Below the pieces are notes generated by a model. It did not search any database. It was not told the origin of the DNA and saw nothing but the letters and a program-made list of their open reading frames with translations. Source: Paludibacteraceae bacterium (lineage in GTDB: Bacteria; Bacteroidota; Bacteroidia; Bacteroidales; Paludibacteraceae). Taken from it: a stretch of 41,471 nt of DNA. Positions 1 through 7,012 of this stretch are shown in pieces. A program made the translations under genes and the position numbers. Within the stretch, counting starts at the first letter, position 1; each line of letters opens with the position of its first letter. The DNA lies in NCBI GenBank assembly GCA_017553575.1, contig JAFZKQ010000066.1:1-41471 (forward strand), written 5' to 3'.

Positions 1-1445
1 GAGTGGACATTTACCATTTCCACAAATTGGATACATCCGTTGTCTTCTACCTCCTTGAATCTACCGTCTTCCGTGTATTTCTTTGTCTTGTAGGTTGCTC
101 CTTGACAAATATCCACTTCCGGCAATTCTTTGACAGTGGCAGATGTGATGATGTATTTTTGTGTAATCGTGATACTATCACAGTCGGATACCTTAGATGG
201 TATCGTCTCCACTTTCTCGAACTCGGTAGGGGAGTCGTATGTCTTACCGTCAACTACAGAACCTACGCAAAGGAGTGTGTCTGGCAAAATGACTTCCTTA
301 GGCTCGATGACTGTGATGATCAAGGTGAATTCTGTTCCAGCTGCGATCTCTTGACCTGTCTTCAACTTGGAAGCATTCAATGTAACACCTTCAACTTCCT
401 TGATTTCGTTTTGGCAGAGAACAACGCCCTTTTTGTTCTTAGTCTCATTGATGATGAAGTCCTCTTGGATGGAGCAGATTGGCTTATCCAACGTACCGCT
501 CTCACCTATAATTACACGGTAAACACCATTGTTGTCCTCCTTTTTGAAAGATGGGATGGTGTACCCGCAAGAGTTGTCGTTCTTGTAGTAGTTTTCGCTT
601 CCGGCAATGTCGCTGAATGTTGCACCGCCATCACTACTATATTGCCATTTGTATTTAACAATGGAAAGATCGGAGAAGAATCCGTTGTTTACGAAGGAAG
701 CAGTCAATGTCACAGGCTCGCCCATGATATAAGGAGTGTGGTCAACTTGGATGGCAGGTTGTTCCACCTCGATTTTTACATCGTCAATACCGAAGTCGCA
801 ACCGTTGGATTCTGGTTGGTATACGGTAACGATAAAGTAAGCTTCTGTAATACCTTCTCCTACTTTGAATTGAAGGCTAAGGTTCTCCCAATTCAAGCTT
901 GGCATACCTGGTATCGGAGTTTTGGATAGCTCCATTTTCGTGTATGCCTCTTCGGAAACCAACGTCTTAGCTTCTTTATCCTCGAAGATACCAACGGCAA
1001 TCGTCGGTTTCGGATCACTGTCGTTTGGACTCAAAATGGCGAACCATGAACTAAATTTGAAGTTTACGCCTTCACAGATACCTGTCAACTTCTGTCTGTA
1101 GACAGCCACGTTACCTGCTGTGTTAGGCGGGTCGAGACGCATGTAGTAGCCTCTCGTGTTATCGTCCAAATATGTGTGGTCGCTTCCCGGATGCCAACTG
1201 TTACCGTTGTCATCGGATGTTTTTACTATACAATATCTTTCACCGTATGGTAATCGTGAATATTTCAAACTTCCACCGATGTAATCAGCGTCCAATGCAT
1301 CTCCGTACTTGTCGTCGTTAGCATTGTTTCCGCCGAAGTCCTCGTAGAAGACCTCTCTCCACTTTGTGTCTTGCGCGGACACTTCGCATTGTGTTCCTAA
1401 TGCGAGGAGAGCCATTCCAAGAGTAGTGTTTAAAACTTTTTTCAT
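1..1445 (-). CDS. Large secreted Ig-like/repeat protein, N-terminal part (cut by window edge)
   Basis: An open frame runs without a stop from ATG at 1445 to the window edge, giving about 481 residues of a longer protein. It begins with a signal peptide (MKKVLNTTLGMALLALGTQC, then VSAQ as likely cleavage region). Next comes a ~200-residue stretch with the look of a concanavalin-like or carbohydrate-binding domain (opening with WREVFYEDFGG, then NFKFSSWFAI), followed by an Ig-like segment (VTLTASFVNNG, KWQYSSDGGATF). The visible end holds cysteine-containing units (LLCVGSVVDGKTY, DICQGATYKTKKY) that look like the start of a repeat array. Large Bacteroidota surface proteins of this type usually end in a T9SS or gliding-motility sorting domain, but that part lies outside the window. 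Function unknown; possibly an adhesin or surface glycan-binding protein. The plus-strand open frame opposite it is a shadow. Confidence 0.8.
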   Translation of the reverse strand, partial: MKKVLNTTLGMALLALGTQCEVSAQDTKWREVFYEDFGGNNANDDKYGDALDADYIGGSLKYSRLPYGERYCIVKTSDDNGNSWHPGSDHTYLDDNTRGYYMRLDPPNTAGNVAVYRQKLTGICEGVNFKFSSWFAILSPNDSDPKPTIAVGIFEDKEAKTLVSEEAYTKMELSKTPIPGMPSLNWENLSLQFKVGEGITEAYFIVTVYQPESNGCDFGIDDVKIEVEQPAIQVDHTPYIMGEPVTLTASFVNNGFFSDLSIVKYKWQYSSDGGATFSDIAGSENYYKNDNSCGYTIPSFKKEDNNGVYRVIIGESGTLDKPICSIQEDFIINETKNKKGVVLCQNEIKEVEGVTLNASKLKTGQEIAAGTEFTLIITVIEPKEVILPDTLLCVGSVVDGKTYDSPTEFEKVETIPSKVSDCDSITITQKYIITSATVKELPEVDICQGATYKTKKYTEDGRFKEVEDNGCIQFVEMVNVH

Positions 1446-1593
1446 TATTGCGTTTCTTTTTTGTTTTTTTCAATCCTCTGAAATCTTTAAAGCGTTCAGA
1501 GTCACCCTATTAGTATAAATAAACCCGTATTGGCTGCTCGTTTTCAGTATGTAAGGTATTGACCTTTTCTTCTGGCTGCCATATATAATTATG

Positions 1594-1625
1594 CAAATAT
1601 TGCAAAAAAATTGATAAGAAGCAAA
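1594..1625 (-). promoter_or_regulatory. Bacteroidota-type promoter for the 1-1445 gene
   Basis: Read on the minus strand there is a TTTG -33 box (1622-1625) and a near-consensus -7 box AATATTTG (1594-1601) separated by 20 bases, the spacing expected for the Bacteroidota primary sigma factor. The start codon lies ~145 bases downstream, so a long leader is implied. Confidence 0.45.
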
Positions 1626-2189
1626 TATTCCTACGATTAAAAAACAAAATTTTTTTCGTTTGGAGGTGTTTTTGTTACATCGAGGGTTTGACTTTGTTGC
1701 ATTTGCTTTCATTTTGCATCGGAAACTGCCCCAAAGACCTTTTCCGAGGAGCCGATGGGTCTCTTTCTCCTACTTGTTGGGTGGGCTGATTTTTCGCCCT
1801 TCGACTTTTTGTCGGCGGAGCGTCGGAATACTGAAAAATGATAAATCTTCTATCTTTTGGGGTGGATTTCAGCTCCGTCTCGGCATTCCCCATTCTGAAA
1901 CTCTCTACAGAATTATGGAGAAAAGATAATTTTGTGTTGTTGCTTGCTGAAAAACAGTAAAATAAAGGAGTTGTCCGAGTGGCCTCGAACTCTTTTTGTT
2001 CGTGTGTAATACAGAAAAATGGGATCTTTCGGGCTGGTGCTGAATCGTGACTGTCAAAGCTCGATGGGGTGCAGGCGTCGGCATTTTCACCCTTTTGCGG
2101 TGCCTCTTTTCTCTTTACCTTAATGTTTTGATTTTCTTTATTTTGAAATTTGTCTTTCTCTTTTTTTGATTCCCATGCTCATTTAATGC
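1626..2189. other. Intergenic stretch with no recognisable gene
   Basis: About 560 bases between two divergent promoters. Only short open frames with non-protein-like composition are present on either strand, and I see no RNA gene, repeat or terminator I would defend. A tRNA-Ser-like start near 1967 does not continue into a tRNA fold. Confidence 0.4.
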
Positions 2190-2220
2190 TTTGAAATATC
2201 ATTGTTTTATCCTAAATTAG
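2190..2220 (+). promoter_or_regulatory. Promoter for the YhcH-family gene
   Basis: TTTG at 2190-2193 and TAAATTAG at 2213-2220 (one mismatch to TAnnTTTG) are separated by 19 bases. The -7 box lies inside an 11-bp perfect palindrome, CCTAAATTAGG (2211-2221), which could be an operator half-site or coincidence. The start codon follows ~74 bases later. Confidence 0.45.
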
Positions 2221-2293
2221 GCGTTCTTTTGAATGGTAATGTCGTACGGAACTCGGTTTGAGTTTCCGATTTCGATAAAAAGTTAGGAAGAGT

Positions 2294-2746
2294 ATGATAT
2301 TGGATAGGTTGGAAAATAGTGATTGTTATAGGAGTCTGCATCCGTTGTTCGGTAAGATTTTCTATTATTTGAAACAGACGGATATACGCACGTTGAAGGT
2401 GGGTAGAATTGACTTCCCGGATGGTTTCTATATCAATGTGGATGAAGTCTCCCTACGTCCTCAGGAGGAGGCCCTTTTGGAGGTTCATGACAGGTACATA
2501 GACATCCAACTTCCTATTACGCAGTCTGAAGTGATCGGATGGAAAAGCAGGCTGGCGTGTCATAGCTTGAAGAGCTCGTCGGAGGAGCGGGACATCTCCT
2601 TCTTCTCTGATTCGGCTGATTCGTTCTTCCGTTTGGAACCTGGTTCGTTTGCCATTTTCTTTCCTCAAGATGCCCATGCGCCCATCATAGGGCAGGGGAT
2701 GACAAGGAAGGTGGTGGTGAAGGTACCCGTTTCGCAATTTGTCTAA
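2294..2746 (+). CDS. YhcH/YjgK/YiaL family protein (DUF386)
   Basis: A 150-residue cupin-like protein. Family hallmarks are visible: LEVHDRYIDIQ (around residues 62-72), whose Glu, His and Asp are the expected metal ligands, FFPQDAHAPIIG (about 121-132) with the second conserved His, and the closing RKVVVKVP strand. Members are linked to sugar-acid or sialic-acid metabolism (E. coli YhcH) and are annotated in other genomes as beta-galactosidase beta-subunit-like; the reaction is mostly unproven. The length matches the family. AGGAAG sits just upstream of the ATG. It stands alone between a long intergenic region and glgB, so context does not narrow the substrate. A sugar epimerase or isomerase role is inference. 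Confidence 0.88.
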   Translation: MILDRLENSDCYRSLHPLFGKIFYYLKQTDIRTLKVGRIDFPDGFYINVDEVSLRPQEEALLEVHDRYIDIQLPITQSEVIGWKSRLACHSLKSSSEERDISFFSDSADSFFRLEPGSFAIFFPQDAHAPIIGQGMTRKVVVKVPVSQFV

Positions 2747-2919
2747 TGAAACTATGGGTGAATAAAGTTCATCGTTTTTTGTTAATATGTGGTTGTCGCC
2801 TGTGTGGTTCAATCATTGCTCGGATGTCGTCTCGGCGCTATTTGCTGGGGCCAATTGGGGCGTGATAGTAATATGGTAAGTCCGCGTCGGGTTATAGCAA
2901 CCTCTAATTTACTTTGCTT

Positions 2920-4935
2920 ATGAGAATGTTGAAGTTGGTAAAAAACGACCCCTACTTGCATCCGTTCAACGATGCGATCAATGGTCGTTACAAGTATTAT
3001 AAGAAGCGTCTGGCCGATTTGACGAGTGGAACTTCCTCTTTGTCGGATTTCGCGACAGGCTATATGTATTTCGGTTTGCAGAAGGCCACAAAGAAATGGG
3101 TCTTCCGGGAGTGGGCTCCTAATGCCACGAAGATATTCTTGGTGGGAACTTTCAACAATTGGGAGGAGCGTCCGGAGTTTGAGTTGGAGCGTCTGAAGAA
3201 TGGCGTATGGCAGTTGGAAATGCCAGAAAATGCCTTGAAGCACGGCGACTTATATAAAATGAAGGTCTATTGGGATGGAGGTTGCGGCGAGCGTATCCCA
3301 GCGTGGGTCCGTCGTACGGTCCAAGATGAGCAGACGAAGATATTTGCCGCTCAAGTCTGGGCTCCCGATAAGCCCTATAAATTCAAAACCAAGCGTTTTA
3401 CTCCAAATCAGTCTCCACTCCTTATATATGAGTGCCATGTGGGCATGTCGGGCGAGAAGGAGGGTATCACCTCCTATCGGGAGTTTATGGAGAATGTCCT
3501 GCCTCGGGTAAAGGCGGATGGCTATAACTGCGTGCAAATCATGGCGATACAGGAGCATCCTTATTATGGATCTTTTGGCTATCATGTCTCCAATTTCTTT
3601 GCGCCATCCTCTCGGTTCGGAACGCCTGACGAGTTGAAGGAGATGATTGACAAGGCGCATGAGATGGGCTTGGCTGTCATCATGGATCTCGTCCACTCCC
3701 ATGCGGTCAAGAATGTGGACGAAGGGTTGAGCTGCATCGATGGTACGCGTTATCAATATTTCCATGACGGCGAGCGTGGGGAACATAGACAGTGGGATTC
3801 CCTCTGTTTCAACTACGAGAAGAACGAGGTGCTTCATTTCTTGTTGTCCAATTGTAAGTATTGGTTGGAAGAGTTCCATTTTGACGGATTCCGTTTTGAC
3901 GGTGTCACTTCGATGATATTCTTGGATCATGGAATGGGCTCTGTCTATGGTAGTTATGATAATTACTATAATGCAAATCAAGATGGTGACGCTATCTGTT
4001 ATCTGACGTTGGCGAACCAATTGATCCACGAGGTGAATCCTCGTGCCATTACGATTGCGGAGGAGGTGAGTGGTATGCCGGGAATCGCCTCTAAGATTGA
4101 GGACGGTGGTGTCGGCTTCAACTATCGTTTGGCGATGGGTATCCCTGATTTTTGGATTAAGACGATAAAGGAGTGCCGTGACGAGGATTGGAAGCCAGGC
4201 CATATTCTTTGGGTGTTGACCAACCATCGTGCGGACGAGAAGACGATCAACTACGCCGAGAGCCATGATCAAGCTTTGGTAGGCGATAAGACATTGATAT
4301 TCCATTTGGCCGATTCGGATATGTATTGGCACATGTCGAAGCTCTGCGGCGGAACGACCTATCGGATGGATCGCGCCATAGCGTTGCATAAGATGATTCG
4401 TCTCATCACGTTGGCCTCTATCAACGGAGGTTACCTTAATTTCATGGGTAATGAGTTCGGCCATCCAGAATGGATAGACTTCCCGAGGGAAGGAAACGGC
4501 TGGTCGTATAAGTATGCCCGCCGCCAGTGGCATTTGGTGGAAGACCATGATTTGAAGTACCATTACTTGGGTGATTTCGACCGTGCCATGATCGAGTTGG
4601 TGGGCGGGGAGCGTAAGTTCAACGAGTCGCCGGTCGAAGTGTTGTGGGATAAGTCGGACGACCAAGTCTTGGCCTTTAAGCGTAAGAATTTGATATTCGT
4701 TTTCAATTTCCATCCGTTCCAATCCTATACGGATTATGGTATCTTGACTGTGCCGGGCAAGTATGAGATGGTTTTGGATTCGGACGACAAACGTTTCGGC
4801 GGCTTTGGCATGAACGATTCCAGCAAGCCTCATTTCACCATGCCGGGCGATTCTCCTTATCCAGAAAAGGAGTGGCTGAAATTGTATATTCCATCCCGTT
4901 GTGCATTCGTTTTGCGACTGGTGGAGGAGAAATGA
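2920..4935 (+). CDS. glgB: 1,4-alpha-glucan branching enzyme, eukaryote-like GH13_8 type
   Basis: Transfers alpha-1,4-glucan segments to alpha-1,6 branch points during glycogen synthesis in the cytoplasm. The 671-residue chain has a CBM48-like N-terminal domain (FREWAPNATKIFLVGTFNNW), a GH13 barrel and an all-beta C-terminus. Catalytic regions are visible: GFRFDGVTSM (nucleophile Asp), TIAEEVSGMPG (acid/base Glu) and YAESHDQALVGDKT (third Asp in the SHD). The wording of YECHVGMS, AIQEHPYYGSFGYHVSNFFA and VHSHAVKN follows animal and plant branching enzymes rather than E. coli GlgB. I chose the ATG at 2920 over a TTG six bases upstream. A terminator follows at 4966. No other glycogen gene is adjacent. 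An 586-codon antisense open frame is a codon-bias shadow. Confidence 0.95.
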   Translation: MRMLKLVKNDPYLHPFNDAINGRYKYYKKRLADLTSGTSSLSDFATGYMYFGLQKATKKWVFREWAPNATKIFLVGTFNNWEERPEFELERLKNGVWQLEMPENALKHGDLYKMKVYWDGGCGERIPAWVRRTVQDEQTKIFAAQVWAPDKPYKFKTKRFTPNQSPLLIYECHVGMSGEKEGITSYREFMENVLPRVKADGYNCVQIMAIQEHPYYGSFGYHVSNFFAPSSRFGTPDELKEMIDKAHEMGLAVIMDLVHSHAVKNVDEGLSCIDGTRYQYFHDGERGEHRQWDSLCFNYEKNEVLHFLLSNCKYWLEEFHFDGFRFDGVTSMIFLDHGMGSVYGSYDNYYNANQDGDAICYLTLANQLIHEVNPRAITIAEEVSGMPGIASKIEDGGVGFNYRLAMGIPDFWIKTIKECRDEDWKPGHILWVLTNHRADEKTINYAESHDQALVGDKTLIFHLADSDMYWHMSKLCGGTTYRMDRAIALHKMIRLITLASINGGYLNFMGNEFGHPEWIDFPREGNGWSYKYARRQWHLVEDHDLKYHYLGDFDRAMIELVGGERKFNESPVEVLWDKSDDQVLAFKRKNLIFVFNFHPFQSYTDYGILTVPGKYEMVLDSDDKRFGGFGMNDSSKPHFTMPGDSPYPEKEWLKLYIPSRCAFVLRLVEEK

Positions 4936-4965
4936 CAATAAAAGTTGCTTGATGTGTAAATATCG

Positions 4966-5002
4966 AATTCCTGCAGTTCCTATGAATTGCAGGAATTTTT
5001 TT
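4966..5002 (+). terminator. Intrinsic terminator after glgB
   Basis: A perfect 10-bp stem, AATTCCTGCA (4966-4975) with TGCAGGAATT (4988-4997), closes a 12-base loop and runs into a T tract, 30 bases after the glgB stop. Confidence 0.85.
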
Positions 5003-5200
5003 AATTGCAATTAAGGCAAGGTTTATGAAAGTCAGATTGTTTTTGTTGACATTGAAGATGAAAAATGACAAAAAACAGATAGGAAAAAGCAAACCTCATT
5101 TTACAATGTTGGGCAGAAGTGGTCCCAATCTTTTTCTCGATTTTTCACAAAAACGGTTAATTTTTTAGAACACACCGCTATACTAATGGATTAAATTTTA

Positions 5201-5208
5201 TATTTTTG
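5201..5208 (+). promoter_or_regulatory. -7 box upstream of pheS
   Basis: TATTTTTG matches the TAnnTTTG consensus exactly and lies 55 bases before the pheS ATG. No good -33 TTTG is seen at the usual spacing. Confidence 0.5.
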
Positions 5209-5263
5209 CATTTGATTCATAGATTATAGTTTCCCGTTTAGGGATTTTTCAATAGAAAGTTAG

Positions 5264-6283
5264 ATGAAAGAGCGTATAAAAAAACTGTTGGATGATATTA
5301 GTTCTTTGAAGGCAGCCAATAAGGATGAATTGGAAGCTTTGAGAATTAAGTATTTGAGTAAGAAGGGTGAGATTTCCTCGTTGTTCAATGATTTCCGTAA
5401 TGTGGCGAACGAGCAGAAACGTGAAGTTGGACAGTTGCTCAATCAGTTGAAGGATGCCGCACAGACAAAGATCAATGAGTTGAAGGTATCGGTGGAGAGC
5501 AATTCGGATGCACAGGAGGCAATGGATTTGACTCGTACGCCAGACCCTATCGAGTTGGGTACCCGTCATCCGCTTTCTATCGTGAAAAACGAAATTGTAG
5601 ATATTTTCTCCCGTATCGGATTTACGATTGCGGAGGGTCCAGAGGTGGAAGACGATTGGCATGTCTTTTCCGCATTGAACTTCCCTCCAGAACATCCGGC
5701 AAGGGATATGCAGGATACATTCTTTATTACGCGTGATCCGGACGTCTTGTTGCGTACGCACACCTCTTCCGTGCAGTCTCGTGTGATGCTTAACCAAAAG
5801 CCGCCAATCCGTGTGCTTTGTCCAGGACGTGTTTATCGTAACGAGGCCATCTCGTACCGTGCGCATTGTTTCTTCCACCAGATTGAAGGTTTGTATATCG
5901 ACAAGAATGTTTCGTTTGCTGATTTGCGCCAAGCATTGCTTTACTTCGCGAAGGAGATGTTTGGTGAAGATACGAAGATTCGTCTCCGTCCTTCCTACTT
6001 CCCATTTACGGAGCCTTCCGCTGAGATGGATATCTCTTGCGACTTGTGCGGTGGAAAGGGATGCGCCTTTTGTAAAGGAACCGGTTGGGTTGAAATCTTG
6101 GGTTGTGGTATGGTCGATCCGAACGTTTTGGAGAATTGCGGTATAGACAGCAAGGTTTATACGGGTTATGCTTTCGGTTTGGGTGTTGAGCGTATCACCA
6201 ACTTGAAGTTCAAGGTGAAAGACCTTCGTATGTTCTCGGAAAACGATGTTCGTTTCCTTGATCAGTTCAAGTCGGCATATTGA
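5264..6283 (+). CDS. pheS: Phenylalanine--tRNA ligase alpha subunit
   Basis: Catalytic alpha subunit of the (alpha-beta)2 enzyme that charges tRNA-Phe. The 339 residues contain an N-terminal coiled coil (about 1-85) that binds tRNA, then the class II core: motif 2 around RVYRNEAISYRAH and motif 3 in GYAFGLGVERITNLKF. Between them is a four-cysteine insert, CDLCGGKGCAFCKGTGW (about residues 254-270), which looks like a small zinc-binding knuckle and which I recall from PheS of other Bacteroidota. pheT is not adjacent, consistent with separate pheS and pheT loci in this group. Own promoter at 5201, terminator at 6299. Confidence 0.97.
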   Translation: MKERIKKLLDDISSLKAANKDELEALRIKYLSKKGEISSLFNDFRNVANEQKREVGQLLNQLKDAAQTKINELKVSVESNSDAQEAMDLTRTPDPIELGTRHPLSIVKNEIVDIFSRIGFTIAEGPEVEDDWHVFSALNFPPEHPARDMQDTFFITRDPDVLLRTHTSSVQSRVMLNQKPPIRVLCPGRVYRNEAISYRAHCFFHQIEGLYIDKNVSFADLRQALLYFAKEMFGEDTKIRLRPSYFPFTEPSAEMDISCDLCGGKGCAFCKGTGWVEILGCGMVDPNVLENCGIDSKVYTGYAFGLGVERITNLKFKVKDLRMFSENDVRFLDQFKSAY

Positions 6284-6298
6284 TAAGGTATTAGTTTC

Positions 6299-6341
6299 GG
6301 GAGACCAAGGTCGGATCCGTTTTGGCTTTGGTACTCCTTTT
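6299..6341 (+). terminator. Probable terminator after pheS
   Basis: GGGAGACCAAGG (6299-6310) can pair imperfectly with CTTTGGTACTCC (6326-6337), followed by TTTT. It lies 16 bases after the pheS stop. Confidence 0.5.
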
Positions 6342-6373
6342 AGGTATAACGTCTATTAGATTTATGTAAATCA

Positions 6374-6772
6374 ATGGGATTATTTGGAAATGATATGGCA
6401 AAAGAAATTGTAGCACAAGGCACAGAGCATAATACCTTGGCTTTCGGAACGAAAGTTACGGGTGAAATTCAGGCAGAAAATGATTTTCGTTTGGATGGAA
6501 ACGTAGAGGGTAAAATTAGTTGTAAGGGAAAAGTCGTAATTGGCCCCAAGGGTTTTGTCGAAGGTTCGCTTACGTGTACAAATGCAGAGATTTCCGGTAC
6601 TTTGAAGGGAAAGATTTATGTCAGCGATAAGTTGACGTTGAGGTCTACAGCAAAGATAGAGGGCGAAATCTATACGAAGATTTTGAGCGTTGAGGAGGGT
6701 GCCAAGATTACGGGTACTTGTGATATGACTTCAAATGCTCCTGCTTCTAAGACTCAAGAAGAGAAGAAATAA
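6374..6772 (+). CDS. Bactofilin family cytoskeletal protein
   Basis: A 132-residue protein with the bactofilin beta-helix core (about residues 20-115). Short strands of the form ENDFRLDGNVEGKISCKGKVVIGPKG and GTLKGKIYVSDKLTL repeat with Gly turns and hydrophobic positions. The tails are short and polar, ending in a Lys/Glu-rich segment, as is usual. Bactofilins form nucleotide-free filaments on the inner membrane that scaffold envelope growth, stalks or cell shape. No M23 peptidase gene, a frequent bactofilin partner, is adjacent here. An alternative start at the internal ATG (residue 8, MAKEIV) is possible. No clear promoter is seen other than possible read-through from pheS. Confidence 0.85.
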   Translation: MGLFGNDMAKEIVAQGTEHNTLAFGTKVTGEIQAENDFRLDGNVEGKISCKGKVVIGPKGFVEGSLTCTNAEISGTLKGKIYVSDKLTLRSTAKIEGEIYTKILSVEEGAKITGTCDMTSNAPASKTQEEKK

Positions 6773-7012
6773 TTGTTGATGGGATAGGCTTCTTTCGTTA
6801 GATGTGATATAGGCTCCATAGGTTTTTCCTTTGGGGCTTTCTTGCGTATTTAGAAAGACCTTGGCACGACAATTGGACTTCTATAATGACTGTCGATGCG
6901 ATCTTATTATAAATGGCTTATTGTTAGGATGTTGCATTGGTTGGTTGAACAGTTGGCGTAAAAAGTAAGAATGTTTCCGCTGACAATATGACATATATAA
7001 ACACAAAATGAC

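Noticed and set aside
3-929. 308-codon plus-strand open frame
   Set aside because: The minus strand carries a better frame with a signal peptide and Ig-like sequence through the same region; the plus frame is its shadow.
1660-1929. 89-codon plus-strand open frame in the long intergenic region
   Set aside because: No signal peptide, no domain, low-quality composition, and no promoter or ribosome-binding site close by.
1967-1992. Sequence resembling the 5' start of tRNA-Ser (GGAGTTGTCCGAGTGG)
   Set aside because: No matching acceptor 3' strand, anticodon arm or T arm follows. Coincidental.
3250-5010. 586-codon open frame on the minus strand opposite glgB
   Set aside because: No recognisable domain, odd composition (many Ile/Arg/His), and it exactly mirrors the codon bias of glgB. 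A shadow frame.
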